Positions 32,143 through 45,572 of a stretch of 64,000 nt of DNA are shown piece by piece. A program made the translations under genes and the position numbers. Every line of letters starts with the position of its first letter. Within the stretch, counting starts at the first letter, position 1. The stretch comes from Brachionus koreanus. Taxonomy: Eukaryota > Rotifera > Eurotatoria > Ploima > Brachionidae. The notes under the pieces are model-generated. The model was given only the letters and a program-made list of their open reading frames with translations. It had not been told where the DNA came from and did no database searches. The DNA is taken from the NCBI GenBank assembly GCA_016987375.1, contig PJRA01000453.1, positions 276,718 to 340,717 on the forward strand, read 5' to 3'.

Positions 32143-32954
32143 GTCTTATTTCGTCAGTTTGTCTTTCTCTAGTTTCCCATGCAATACGCAGTTCTTCTAA
32201 GCGTAACCAAATATGATCTTGTTGAAAATAGTTGTTGAACAGGGATAATATTCTAAATTGATAATTAATATTTTAGCAAAATATTTCAATTTGGTGATTC
32301 AAATTTCTATTCCAAGCGACCAAGGATTTGCCGAACTGTATTTTAAATAAAATAAAATAAATAGAAAAAATTTAAATAAAAAATAATTGACATTATTTAA
32401 TTTTTATTGATGCTCTTACTATTGACAAATAATCAAATATTAATTGACATTCATTTTAAAAGTATAGTTATCGCAAATTCTTCAACTTGAAATTGAAATT
32501 TTTTTGAATCTTACTACTGAAAAATTTAGCAAACTTAAAAATAAAATTTGCAGAAAAAATATTCTATTTTAAATCTATATTATTAGCAAAAATTATGATT
32601 ATTTAAATTAATTTTAAAAATCTAAATTAAAAAGGAAAAATAAATTACGAATTTAGAAAATAAAAAGGCAATTAATACTAGTGCGTTAAAAATTTTTATA
32701 TATATATTTTTCTTTAATCAAACTAAAAAAAGTTTTTATTTTTTTAAAATTGAACTGAAAACTATCAAAAAAATAAATTTTTAATTTCGTAATTAAAGTA
32801 TCTTGGTTTCAAAAAAATACCTGTAATATTTGAGTATAATTATTCATTGAAAGCACTCCATTTGTTTTCGAATATAAATGTAAAAGACTGTGATTTTTTA
32901 GCTTATTTTTTTACAATATTCTTAAAATTGTTCACAAAAACTAAACCATATGAA

Positions 32955-35900
32955 ATGTCATACATAAAATCAAATGAATCTTCTGATGATGAGTTTTCTA
33001 TTTTGAAAGTTCAAGAAAGTCCTAGTATCTCATTAGCTCCCATTTTTGATGAATTTCCCCCTAAATTTACCGTAAACTTAAATTATTAAATTATTCAAAA
33101 ATTCTAACGCTTTAAAAAAAAAGAAAAAGCCAATTCACCTTAAAGAAACTCAGCGAAAAAATTATCCAGATTTTTACAACGAAATTTTGGATGATTTAGA
33201 GCTTATTGACCAAAAGCTTGTCAAAGTAAAAAAAATCTGAATTAACTTTTCAATATTTTCTAGCTGAAAATTTAAGATTGTGTCAGATACACTTTTTCAA
33301 TGGCAAGATGTTCCAGTTATTTTTCCTCCATCTATCATTGGAATCGATCAAAATGAAAGCCCTTTAGCGAAAGTATGATTTTTTAATAATTTCTAGAAAT
33401 TTTTTTTCAACTTGAAAAATTTTTAAAAGGAAAGCAGCCTATTTAGAATTTCATTCGAGAATGAATTGGAAGAAGTGTCACGTGATCCGATCACGGGTAA
33501 AACCAGGCGTTTAAACAAGCAACAACTTGACTCGATTAAAAAGACTGGCTCATTTCAAGTTGAAAGTAAAATATTCAAAGGCAAAAGTCATAAATGGGTG
33601 CTAGCAAAATGGATTCAAAAGGGCAGTTTGAATACTAAAAAAACTTTTTACAAAGTTGATATTAATTTAATTTTTTTTGAATTTTATTTATTAAATAATT
33701 TTAGGAAATTTCAATTGCATTGTCTCTGATGATAATAACTGCAAAAAGGAGATTTTATGCTAGAAGATTCAGTTTTCTCGATGGATTAAAATCATGGCTA
33801 ACTGGTTTTAAAAATTTATTAGATATTTTTTTTGGAGTTCCAGCCATGGTCACCAGGTATTATTCGGACAAAATTCGCAAGGATCTTAATGAATTTTTGC
33901 TTGCAGATCTGGTTGCTCATGTAATCTTAAATGATATAAGCATTAAAATTTTTTATTAAATTATTAAATGTTCTCTATAGAGTGGCCCTTTTCATTTCAT
34001 TACTCCTCAAAATCTAAATGTTGACATTTACTTATTCAAAAACGGTAGTTTTTTGTTTTTGAATTTAGAATTTATTTTTAAACTTATTCTTACCAGATTT
34101 ATCTGAGAACAATAATTTAAAATCTTTGATGGATAAACTGGTTCTTAATAAGACTGAAAAAGAAAATTTGGACCGACTTAAAATTGAGACAATCGATCTT
34201 TTCAAAAGTATTCATTTTTTAGTTTAATTAATTAAAATTAATTATTTAAATTAAGGTGAAAATTTGAGCAAAGAGCAAATCAAAAATAGAACAGAAAAAA
34301 TTTTATTCAAAGAATTTGTCAAAGTGATATACAACAAAATAAGAAATTGTCAAGAATTGGAGGCACTACATCCGGGTTTAAGTGATTTGTTAATAAACAA
34401 ATCTAAATCGACTCTAATAATTAAAGAGACTATGGAAGAATGTCAACAAGAAATAAAGAATCACATGGATGCATATAGCGAGAATTTAAAACAATATAAA
34501 ATAAGGTCTCTTATTTCACCATGGGTTAATGAAAAAATGCAAGCTGAACTAGTAAAAAAAGAACTAGTCAATAGTAAATCAATTTTTTTTTCTATAAATT
34601 AAACTTTAAGGAACGAATTACAAACCAAAATCCCTATGAGATACACATGCGTTCAATTGAAAAATGCAAAGAACAAAATTTGCACGAAAATGCCTATTTT
34701 CTCGAAAGAGAAATGGAATTTTTCAAACAAGTAAATTAAAATATTTAGAGTCGATCATTTTTTTAAAATTAATTTTAAAATTTTAGAAAGCTGATTTTTT
34801 AGTCAAAAAATATGAGAAAATAAAAGATCCTGTTAAAGTCTTTTATTTTAAAAGATTTATTTGGCTTCCGAGAAATTATATTGTTAAAAATGTTGGAAAA
34901 CATGTAATTTTAAGATTTAATTTAAAATAAATTTTATTATATACATAAAAAATAAAGTCACCAAACTATATATTAGAAAAATCAATCTATTATAAGAATA
35001 GCAGTAGTTATCCATTTTGGAGATGGACTAACTTTATTATGCGCACCGGAGTTAATTTTTTGAACTTCATCTTTTTGTTTGGAGTAAAAAATTTGTTTCT
35101 TTTAAAAATTTATTTTTAATAAAAATTATAAGATTGTGATTCCTTTCAGCTCTCCGGTTAGCTTAACAGCCTTGTTTTCATTTAAACCATTCTACCCGGG
35201 TAAAGATATTAACCCTAGGAGTGTAAGACATAATTAAATAATTAAATTAAATTTTTAAAAACTAAAAAATAAAAAAATTTTCAGGGTACTTTAATTCGAT
35301 CACGAACTAAAGTCAATAGTTATATTTCTAGACTACGTGCTTTGTGGAGTCATATTAGAATCTCAAGACAAAAATTTGAGTCAATTCCTGACAGGGGACT
35401 GATCGGCAAAGGTTTGCAAAGAATATTCAATGTCTTCTGGAACTATGTGATCAAAGGATTTTTTGGAACTGTTGGTCTTACTTTGATAAATCCAGCTGTT
35501 TGCTTAACTTGCTCGTTTAGTTCATTAGCACTATGTATTACTACGCCATTGTGGTAATAATTATAAATTAAGAATCTGAATCAAATCTAATATGAAAAAA
35601 AATTTAAGGGTGCCAATATTCAGTATTATTCAACATTTGGGATTTGTACTCATATGGGACTGGGACTACCTTGGTTAGCTATTTATTTTTACAAAGAAAG
35701 CATTTCTTATTTTATTTTAAATTATTTATTCTAGGCAATTCTTATTTAACGAGATTATTCCGACTTATTCGCATTCTTATTTGGGATTTTTTTATTTGCG
35801 GCACTCTCCAACCAGTGTCTGCGTTAGCCACTTCATTGATTATTTGTCCGATCACTAGTTTGGCAATTCTTATCTGTAATTTAGAGATCATTTTTTTTCT

Positions 35901-37193
35901 AGTTTTTTAATTCAAAATTAAATTCAAGTCTCTTTGGTAAGTTCAAGTTCACGACGACTTTGGGACAATTTCATATTTCATGTAGTCTTAAAACGAAACG
36001 CCAAAATTCCATCCTGTGACACATTCATTGCCAGACGAGTAGAAGGTCCTGGTCTTGCTTTGGATCACTTTGTTCAAGTAGAATAATAATTTAACATTTT
36101 ATTTTGTCTCATTTTTTTTTGTCTTACTAAAAGGCTAAACCGGAACAAATTTTGGCAGCACTAGAAGTGGCCTTAGAAATTAAAATCGTAAAATCCTACC
36201 TAAAAAATATTCATTCTGTACTGGAACAGCCTAGAAAAAATTTTAAGTACAAAAATTTTTTTTTTCCTGATAATTAATTAAAGAAAAAATTTAATCTAGA
36301 AATTTAATTGATCAAATATTTAAAAAATATTCTCTCCAACTTAACGCTAGTTTAGAACCATTCAAACAAGTCAGTGAAAATGTAAGCGAAAATATTGAAA
36401 AATATGAAAATGCAGCAAACAAGTGATATAAAAAAAATTTGTGCTTATTTTCTTTTTAGTAAATTTAAATTTTAAATTTATCCAGGCGCTTAAAACACCT
36501 AAACAAATTAATTGAAAATCATGAGTCAAGCAAAATTCGCTTGAGCGAAAGCGATCTCAAGGTTATTATTTTTTAAAAAAAAAATTAGTTTAAATTATTA
36601 TTTTTTTTGTTTTAGATTGTTGTAATGGAATCAATGAAAACAATTAAAAAACACTATCTTGAGTCCATTCTAATATTTTCAAACAAAACCCCTCATGATC
36701 TTTTTGTAGAAAACAATTTGTGTGACAATGATTGGAAAGGTAACAAAAAAATATTTTTTTTCATAAATTTTAACTTTTACTTTAGGCTTGACTGAAATTG
36801 AACTAGAAAAATTATTTGGAAGAGGTTTTCTATGTCCATTGGAAGAAACTGATTACTACTTTAGTTTATCAGTAATTTTTTTTTAGTCATTAGCTGAGTA
36901 TTCATTAAATAAAATTTAGATTGATCATTTGAACTTGGCCAAGTATACTGAAATGTTAACCAACTCGGAAATTCGAGATGATCTTGACAAAATTAATATT
37001 AATTATACTCCCAAAAGTGAAATATTGGCTATCAAAAACCAATTTAAATATTTAAATCATTTTTATGGTTCAATTTCTGATGAGTATTTCAAAAATTCTT
37101 CAGGTACATTTGGCAATAAGATTTTAAATTATTTTTTATTATTTTTTTTTTTTTAAAAAAAAAGAAATTTTGTGGTCAAGATTCAAATGTTGA
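32955..37193 (+). CDS. Unnamed 1012-residue multi-pass membrane protein, 23 exons
   Basis: Exons: 32955-33071, 33124-33225, 33277-33372, 33430-33654, 33705-33920, 33981-34044, 34097-34207, 34256-34551, 34611-34730, 34787-34903, 34958-35083, 35133-35222, 35285-35553, 35609-35673, 35735-35875, 35929-36077, 36134-36246, 36300-36422, 36486-36561, 36616-36739, 36786-36871, 36920-37103, 37165-37193. They sum to exactly 1013 codons, and every intron is about 50-62 bases. I cannot name the family. The N-terminal half is soluble and charged (DPITGKTRRLNKQQLDSIKK, FFGVPAMVTRYYSDKIRKDL). From about residue 510 there are several hydrophobic segments (VNFLNFIFLFGIVIPF, VCLTCSFSSLALCIT, SALATSLIICPITSLAIL), with RSRTKVNSYISRLRALWSH and RQKFESIPDRGLIGKGLQ between them. 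Then DTFIARRVEGPGLALDHF and a helical C-terminus. Density of motifs with Gly/Pro turns suggests a conserved animal protein. Uncertain points: start (32955 or 32847), end of exon 8, and the last exon. Confidence 0.75.
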
Positions 37194-39136
37194 GATAAAT
37201 TTTATTAATCAATAGAAAATCATTTCGTATTAGCGTAGTAATATCTATCTAGGATTTAATAACATTTTAATAAAATTTTGAAATTAAATTTTTTATTTGT
37301 TTTTAAATTTTTACTTGAGCCTTAATTGAGTGGAAAATTACGATAAAATCGGAAACAAATTTTAATTAGCCTAATGATCAATGAAACATGAGATTCTCGT
37401 ATAAAATGAAAAAAAAAAGAACTAGATGCCTAGTTTTGCTTAAAAATAATTTGCTTTTTGCGAGACTTATTGTCATAGTTGTGATGGCTGTTATAATTAT
37501 TTACAATTTAATATATCAATTTGTAATTATATATCTTTCTAATGAATTAATTCAGAATGTATTTTTGATTAAAAAAGAAAATTTATTATTGAAGTCTTAA
37601 TTAGAAAATTGACGATAATTGTTATTGCAACAGATCATAAAACAGTGTTTTGGTTGCTTTGGGAAACTTGAATTTTCAAATTTCAATTTGTTTCTTCATA
37701 ATGAAATTAAGTAGCTAAAACGTTCTAGGGAAAAGAATTTTTTTTCTCTAAGTTAAAAATCTAACCAACTCAATTGAATTAATTATTTAACCTAAAAACT
37801 TAAATTTGCGACAAAATGACTAATTCAGACATTTTTTCTTTTTCGTTTGGAGAAAAATTTCATTTCAATTTTTACTTAAATTATTTTGTAGTTGGTCGAA
37901 TATAATTTTTGTCTTTTAATAAAAAGAAAAAAACAAAACTTCAAGATTAAAATTCAATCTTTTCTTATTTCATTAGCAAATTAAAATGACAAAAATGAGG
38001 AATTAGAATTGTAATAAAATTCTCCGGTCTCAGAGCACACAAAGAAAATTGAAAAAGTGCCAATTAAAAATCAATTGTTTTAATTAATTAAAACAAAACA
38101 CTTAATAAAAAATATTAGATTTCAATAGAGACACAAATTAAATTTATATATTTAATTCACAGTATGACATTGGGTTCACCCATGCTTGCTAAATTATCAA
38201 GTTTCATGCAAATCATTTAGTCTAATCGGCTAAATCGAAAAGCATATAATATAAAGTGCAGTTAGACAAATATTTCAAGTATTTTTTTTTATTGAAGTCA
38301 TTAATAAAAAAAAGTCTATTAAAATTAATTTAGAAGCTATTTTTTTCTTGGCTAAATATTCAATTTGAGCAAAAAATTATTTATAAAAAAATGAGAGAAA
38401 AAAAAAAGCGAACAAATACGATTGAATTAACAAATTTGTTTAATTTTGTTCGCTCCTTTATTAATAATGATACTAAGAAGAGTCTGGTGAAGTGCTTAAA
38501 AATAGTAGGAAGTGTATGTTTGTGTTCAATTATTGTTCAATGAACCTTTCTTATTTAAATTAATCAAAGTTATTTGTTATTTATATTTTGAAGCTAATAA
38601 AGATAGTTTATGCCCTTAAGCTAATCTAAAACATGTTTTCGTTTTTTTTTTTAATTGCAATTAATACAATTTCGACTAGCATTTTTCTAAATAACTAGCT
38701 AACTAACTAACTAACTAACTTGTTAACGAGATAATAATTTAACTTTATTGCTAGCGACACATACACTTGGCTCTCAATTGGGGGGAATCGATTACGAATC
38801 GAGCCCAAATCAAACGCTACAAAATTAATTTGAAATTTAAATTAATAACTTTTCTTTCAAGTTGTTTTTTCCTTTTTATAAATACCAAAGTATCACCGAC
38901 TAATTAATCAAGTGCAGTTGTTTGTTGCAAGCAAGTTTCAATTTAGAAATAAATATATAAAAAGGATATAATTTAAACACAATTGATAACTAGAGCTATT
39001 TAGATTGATATATTTGATATCAATATCATAATCATTCACTTAATCATATAAATTCTTTAACTTGTTTTAATTTTATTTTCACTTTAGATTTCAGCTATAG
39101 TGAAGTTTCCAAAAAATCAAGTAGCAAAATTTAGCA
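37194..39136. other. Intergenic region upstream of DRGX
   Basis: About 1.9 kb. A 70-codon ORF at 37388-37600 (basic start, then a hydrophobic segment) may be chance. A short CTAA microsatellite lies at 38696-38720 and a palindrome-like AATCGATTACGAATCGA near 38788. Could hold enhancers for the homeobox gene; no direct evidence. Confidence 0.4.
38696..38720 (+). repeat. CTAA tetranucleotide microsatellite
   Basis: Five to six tandem CTAA units following ACTAG. Confidence 0.85.
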
Positions 39137-40292
39137 ATGTTTTGCTTCAACTACCCAAACATAAACAACCAGCAGCTACCATATTTGAATTGTAATTTAG
39201 AATTAAATTTTAATTCAATGACACATCTAACAGCAGCGTGTCAAATTCAAAAATTCAATTAATTGATCATATTTATTTTTTGTTTAATTTAAGTTGGTAA
39301 CTTTTGTGTGCCGGAGGCGTCAAATGATGAATCACTTTTCAGCTCGAGGAGAAAACAGCGCAGAAACCGAACAACCTTCACACTTCAGCAGGTGAGAAAG
39401 AAATTTAAATTTTCTAAAATTCAAAATTAAAAACAAATTATTAAATTGAAGCTTGAAGAGCTGGAAAAATCGTTTCAGCAGACGCACTATCCGGATGTGT
39501 TCACCAGAGAGGACTTGGCCATGCGTATAAATTTGACCGAAGCTCGCGTTCAAGTAAGTGCATCAATTAACACAATTGAATTGAACAACAGAGAAAATGT
39601 GTTTAATTTAAAACTTTTAGGTTTGGTTTCAAAATAGAAGAGCGAAGTGGCGAAAAAGTGAAAAAAAGCCCAAAAAAGACGGCAAATATGAGTCAACAGA
39701 TGGTGATGATATTGAAGACGATTTAAGCACTGTATGTGATGAAGAAGAAAATGAAAATTCGGCTCTTAATGATTCAATTGATACCAAAAAATCAAACTCC
39801 AAAGAAATCAGCATGGACTTGAACCCAAATGATACTTTTAGAAAAGAGGCACAAATTGCTCAACCAGTAGATTCCAAAAAGTCAAATGTATTCCATTCGA
39901 TATCTAGTCTAATTCACATGCCAAATGAAATGAAAAATATGAGACAAGCGGCAGATATGTTCCAATTTGGTCATCATTTTGCCACCGAAAAATTAGTTAA
40001 AACAAACCATTTTCCAAATCAAATAGATCATAAAAAAGAGGGCCAAAATGAAGCAAATAGTTTTAAAATTAATGATAAAAGTATGCAAAATTTCAGCAGT
40101 TTTGAAAAGACAAGATATTCGCCAAATTTAGCCAGACCAAATCCATTGGATTTTGTTTTGTCCAATCTGGCCGCCATTGCCGGTGCGTACCAAAATTCAT
40201 TTTCGTCTTCCAAGCAAAATCTGCCGCCATTCTTATCTGATTCATCCAAATCTTTGACTCATTTGAGTGAAAAAAATCCTAAAATTAACTAA
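39137..40292 (+). CDS. DRGX: DRGX (Prrxl1)-type paired-like homeobox transcription factor
   Basis: Four exons, 39137-39191, 39294-39391, 39452-39553 and 39621-40292, sum to 309 codons (308 residues). DRGX controls sensory neuron identity in vertebrates and insects. The homeodomain (about residues 37-96) reads [40 protein letters not shown], then [18 protein letters not shown], with Gln at position 50; [17 protein letters not shown] is diagnostic for DRGX. Introns split the homeodomain after LQQ and after RVQ, the latter being the common paired-like site. The N-terminal MFCFNYP resembles the vertebrate start. The long C-terminal part is Asn/Ser-rich with an acidic block ([18 protein letters not shown]); I see no clear OAR motif. 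A Prop or Alx assignment is less likely. Confidence 0.9.
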
Positions 40293-43098
40293 TCTATTTA
40301 TCTTCCTATTTTTACCTTTAATAAGTATTTATATTTTTGTGTTTTGAATTTGTTATATTTTTCTTTTCTTTTTTTTTTCTCGACAATTGAATACATCTTA
40401 TTGTGTATGTAATTATTATTATTTTTCTAACTTAGAATAAAATAAATTTTTTTTTCTCTTGACTAATTTAAAATTAAACTTAATTGCTTCATTTGATAGT
40501 CAAAATTCTAATTAGTTTTATCTAATTAAAAGCTTTCAATACTTGTTCAAATAAATTTATTAACAATTTAAAAAGTTTACTAATTGGAAAATATTTATTT
40601 TATTAGTTTGAAAAAAAAATTTTCCAGACTAGTAAACCAATTTTGGGACGGATGAGTGATCAATCAATATTGATTTAATTTTTCAATTTAAAAGTAAAAG
40701 CGAATTGGTGCATAATAGCCAGATATTCAGCAGAGTTTGTCCAATTTGTAAAAGACAAATGAAGACAAATTTTAGTTCAACAAAAATTAAGCACTGTGAA
40801 TCTGGATTTGAATTGGAATTGAATAGGAAAGAATTGTGCTTTGGAAGAAAAAAATTTTTTTGACTAAATTTTCTGTTCTATTGGAAAAATTAATTTGATG
40901 CCACACAATCTTGTTTAATTTGCTATTGAAATTAGCCTCTTATCTCAATATCTATGTTAGTAGAAACAACCTTAAACCTGAAACTTTTAATTAAACAATT
41001 AAAGGATACAAGTAAATTTAAAGCATATAGAAATACAATTAAATGAATCCAATAATGTTTTTATGAGAAAAATCAATTATCAAGAAGGGAACTTTTTTTT
41101 TAGAAAAATTATTATCATTTGTTAGATGATATGCTATATATAGAAATCTTATGTAAAGTACTCAATGATTCAGTAATTTGATTACTATTTGATGTAATAA
41201 TTCTATTTTACAATTATGTATGCGATCAACTTAGTATTTTTTGTTCAATTTTCACATTTTATTTAAATTTTTGATTTTTGATTAAGGTTTATTTTTTATT
41301 TAAGTAAAAGGAAAAAGTTTAAAGCATCCGTGTTATGCACAAAGACAAATACTAACTGATCTGTATAGATCTGGAAGACTCAAGATTTTAAATAACAAGA
41401 ATAATCGCCAGAATAAATAGAACGTCACCATTGAAAGTTGTATCACACAGTTGGAAAATTTTAAATGGCAAAAAAAAATTACTTTTTCTGATTTAGACCA
41501 AGGCTTGTAAATAAAAAACTGAAATGGAGACAAAAAATATTCATTGATGAATAAGTAGTAAAACATGTTTAACCATGTCCAAGCATTGTGCACAATTTTG
41601 TATACAAAAAATTTTTGCAGAAATTTATAAATACTAAAAATTAACACTCAAAGGCCGGAGGGATTTTTCGACCCATTTTATTTGACTCGTTTTTTTTTTT
41701 TTTTAATTTTTTTTCAATGAAAATAAAATATTTTTGTATTAAAATAAAATAATTTTTTAATATCTTTGATTTAAGATATGATTGAAAAAAAATTTTAAAA
41801 AATGATTAAAGGTTGTAACAAAAGAGGTTCAATAGGCCACTCCGGCCTCTGAATGTTTAGCTTAGCATGTAATGCTTACTTTAAAAATATTCCTCTGAAG
41901 TAAATTTTTTACTCAAAAATTATTTTACAACCTTTTTTTTTCATGATAATTTTTGTATGATCATACACTGTAAGCGATTGAGGTGCAATATTTTGTATAT
42001 TAAATTAAAATACGAGTGTTGCACACATAAATATACTAATAAGGAAAAAAAACATATATGTTGTAAAATTTTTCCTACAAAAATGTATAAAAAATTGTAT
42101 CTATCTTTTTATTGAAGAAAAGTTAAAATTAAAAAAAAATGAAAAATATTTATAAGAGATTTCATTTGAAATTTCTGCACCTGAATTGCTTTTTTTTATT
42201 GCTACTATTTGTATTTGGATTCTTTCGAGCATAGTTTAATTGAGCAGATATACAATATACAATAACAATTACATACTTTAAGTTTCGACTAGGCTTTGTT
42301 GTTGATGAAATCGAATGCCAGTATTCCTATATTGACTCTGAAAGTATAGGTGACTTGTTTCCGATTGACCTATTTAATGACGAGAAAAGAATAATTTAAA
42401 ATTGTTGTATCAAAATACCCATTGTTTTTATTAGTTTTAAAAAAAATCAGGAATCTCAGGAAAATATTATCTAAATGTTACAATAAATAAATATCTAAAA
42501 CAATAAATTTTTAGACTTTCTATACTTTTTAAAAGTACATTATAGAAGCACAAAATTTTTTGTCTAAAATGTACTGAATTCGATATATTATGTAAAATTT
42601 TTTTTTCAGAAAATTTAAAATTTTTAAAATCAATAAAAATATACTTTTTTTAAAACTGAATGTGCACTTAATATTTTGAAAAAAACAAAGATTTTAATTT
42701 TGTACATATATGTTTTTTTCATAGCTTTTGTACATTTTTATGTACCTCAATCGTCATTGTAGTTTAATTAAAGTTTTGTACAAAGTCAAAAGTGGTGAAT
42801 TGACCAGATTTTTACTCAAAGACTTTAATGATCACTTTCAGTCATATTAATTTAAAAGATAAAATTTAAACAAAGAAACAAAATGTTTTATTTTTAGCAT
42901 TTTTATTTGGATAGAAATCAAAAAATAAAGACTTTTAAAACATTTTTTAATCAAGATCATAATCGAAAAAATTTAATCAATAAATTAAAAATAAACAATG
43001 AAATAACTTTTTTTTTTTTTTTAAATGTTAAAAACGAAAATTAAATCCACAAAAATTTTAACTTAATTAAATTTATTAGATAAAATTTTCTAATCAAC
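40293..43098. other. Convergent intergenic region with a candidate MITE
   Basis: About 2.8 kb between DRGX and the first nAChR gene, AT-rich. Apart from the inverted-repeat element at 41645-41855, only low-complexity open frames are present, including a 104-codon minus frame at 41333-41647 that I do not accept as a gene. Confidence 0.4.
41645..41855. mobile_element. Candidate piggyBac-like MITE
   Basis: Left end CACTCAAAGGCCGGAGGG follows TTAA at 41641-41644. Right end read inward is CATTCAGAGGCCGGAGTGG, followed outside by TTTA. Fourteen of the first seventeen terminal positions match. The 211-base interior is AT-rich and non-coding. It shares the CACT..AA..CC end pattern with 26118-26295. 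Confidence 0.6.
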
Positions 43099-45572
43099 TT
43101 AAGAATATTTTGAACTTAGAAAAATTAAACAAGAGCTAATTGTCAAAAGAAACAAATAAATAAAAAAACAAATTCTATCTATAACCATTGCCAGTACTTT
43201 CCATTCGTCGTAAATAAAAGCATTGCTAATACTATTAAAGTTTTGCGATGAATTCATTTCATTTGTTACTCTAATAGTAGTCAGTATTTTTTTATTTTTT
43301 ATCAGCAAGGTACGCTGACACTCTACAATCTCATCCAAGAGTAGAAGCTTCAAATTGTCATCCTGAAGTTTATTTACTTTAATGGATTTGCATATAACAT
43401 TAGTCAATTTGTCTAAATTTTTGCATAAATTTTCAGAAGTATCCAAAGTAGGAGAAGATTTTCTTTTAGTAAGCTTAAAGTTTGTCATATTAAGCAAATA
43501 ATGAATTGAGTTAGATTTTTGAAAATGAAAATCATTTAAATTTGGTTTCACCGTGTTATTGATTTCATTTTGAGTTTGTACATGCGAAAAAATTTGAGTT
43601 TGACTTGACGTTTTATTTTGGCTTGAAAAAACTCTATTATGGCAATTCTGTTTGTTCTCTTTAAACCCATATTCACTGCTGCTATGACTTGATGAATCTG
43701 AATTTTGTTTCTTTAGTTTTTTGCCCAATTTTGTTGAAATTTTATCTTTTTTCTGATTGAAATGTTCGGTGAAAATAAAATTTTTGCTCTCATGAGAGAA
43801 ACAAAATACTCGGCCCAAGTGTCCAATTATGTATTTTCTCATCCATCTCGGCACTCTTTGCTTTTTGGGACCGCGATAGTGCAAATTTAAGACAATAATT
43901 GTGAGAATAACTGATATTAGAACTAATATTAAATTAACATTAAAATATAAGCCGATTATTGGTAATGATTTGGCTGCTTTTGGTGTATATTGTGTAATTA
44001 ATTGCAAAAAAACAGTCAGAGCTAGCAAAATTGTGATAATCAGAGTAATTTTTTCTTAAATTTTAATAAGTTAAATCTAGGCTTTTAAAAAAAAAGAAAA
44101 CTAATTGAAAAAATACCTCCTGAGTCTGGCGGAAGCCAAAATACAAACAAGCCTAAAATAATCAAAATAAGAATAGAATTTTCAAGATCAAAAATAAATT
44201 ACTTAGACTTGAAAGTATGATAAAAGGAAAAATCATATGGTTGACTGAAAATGTGTTTGAGATTAGTAAAAATTAATAAATTATTTATTGGATTACCATA
44301 AAATGCTGAATTTCTTTTCAAATGAAGATTGTATTCGAGCCAGACAAATTCATTTTTTTCTCTTTGATAAACAGTTATATTAACTATGTTCCATTCAGTG
44401 TGAATAAATGACACGTTCATGCCATAATTTTCCTGGTCGTTGACCACCAAAATTTCATGCTTGGACCTCGACCACGATTGAAATTCAAGTACACAATTTT
44501 GACTGAAACAAAAAAAAAATTATTTTTCTATTTAATGAAAAAAAATTGATATTTTTTTAATACAAATTATTATTTTTATCAACTTGATAAATTCACTATG
44601 AAACAAAAATGATTTTATTTTTAAATAAAATTTCATAATAAACCTTTTTTTACTTTCTTGGTTAGAATTTTATGTCAATCAGTAAATAGATTCAAAATAA
44701 CAAATTATGAAAACGAACAAAAAACAAGACAAACCTATCAAATGGAAAAAATCTAATGTCAACAGCACAATAGCTTCTTAGTAGATCAGGAAAAACCCAT
44801 CTAACATCTCCATTGTAGTGAATATCCAGAAGATAGTTGTCTCTTTGTGTAGAATAGGCTATGTCAGCGCTATTAAACAAAACAATGTCTAGATACACAT
44901 GATAAAATTCTAATTAACAATTTGAATTTTTACTCAAACCTGGTGTCCACACATCTCTTGCAGTGAAAGCCACACTAGTCTGATTTTTGTGCTCAAGTGG
45001 ATTCCATCTAAGAAACTCATCATACCATTGCTGGAAAAAAAACATCAATAAAAAAATAAATTTTTTTATTTTGCTTACCAAAATTATTTGAGAACTGGCT
45101 ACCATAACCTGATTTTGTTCATCCTTTGATAAGACTAAATATTTATAAACTTTTTAAATAAATTTTTGTTGTCTAAATTACTAAATTCATTATCTGTAGA
45201 TTAGACAAAGTTATGTTAACGTGAGTGACAGTGCTTGCGTTTGTCACAGGCCGAACATCAGGCGCATAATTTGACATTAAATATTGTCTAAGCTTACTCT
45301 CGTCAGAATTCAAATCATCAAAATGATTGAAGGCCATATTGTTTTCTAGAAAATATAAAATAAAATTTTTTAAAATCATAGTTTATTTCAAAAATTAAAT
45401 TACTAATTAAAAAATTATTTTCGTCATCATTGATAAATTTAAAGCTATCGAAATCAATTTGGTTGTCGCGGGACGGTGAGCTTATGCTAAACTGGCCAAT
45501 GCTTGCACAATTGCGCAATACAAATAGTAAAATAAATGCTTTGCACATGAATTGATCTAATATGATTAACAT
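43099..45572 (-). CDS. Nicotinic acetylcholine receptor subunit A, non-alpha type
   Basis: Nine exons: 45404-45572, 45182-45345, 45079-45123, 44940-45030, 44735-44888, 44297-44502, 44209-44244, 44117-44152 and 43099-44054; 619 codons (618 residues). Pentameric ligand-gated cation channel subunit. A signal peptide (CKAFILLFVLRNCASIG) is followed by the ligand-binding domain with DEQNQVMVASSQIIL, WNPLEHKN, DVWTPDIVLFNSAD and a Cys-loop of 13 residues between Cys197 and Cys211 (CAVDIRFFPFDSQNC). Loop C (VSFIHTEWNIVNITVYQ) has no vicinal Cys pair, so it is not an alpha subunit. M1 is split between two 36-base exons. M2 starts GEKITLIITILLALTVFLQL with Glu at -1', a cation-channel mark; M3, a 220-residue cytoplasmic loop rich in Ser/Asn, and M4 (VIDRICFFIYLFLLTI) follow. 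Tandem with subunit B. Confidence 0.93.

Larger units (their letters stand above)
31863..32954. other. Spacer with assembly gap
   Basis: About 1.1 kb between the histone gene and the 23-exon gene. A run of 44 N fills 32099-32142. The rest is AT-rich with no recognised gene. An in-frame ATG at 32847 could extend the downstream gene by 36 residues. Confidence 0.5.

Noticed and set aside
37388..37600. 70-codon ORF with a basic start and a hydrophobic segment
   Set aside because: No splice-supported extension, no family and typical low-complexity codons; hydrophobic segments arise easily from T-rich DNA.
41333..41647. 104-codon minus-strand ORF
   Set aside because: Composition is dominated by Phe, Leu, Ile and Tyr as expected from translated AT-rich noncoding DNA; no motif recognised and it abuts a MITE. 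A decayed transposase on the plus strand was considered but no catalytic motif could be shown.
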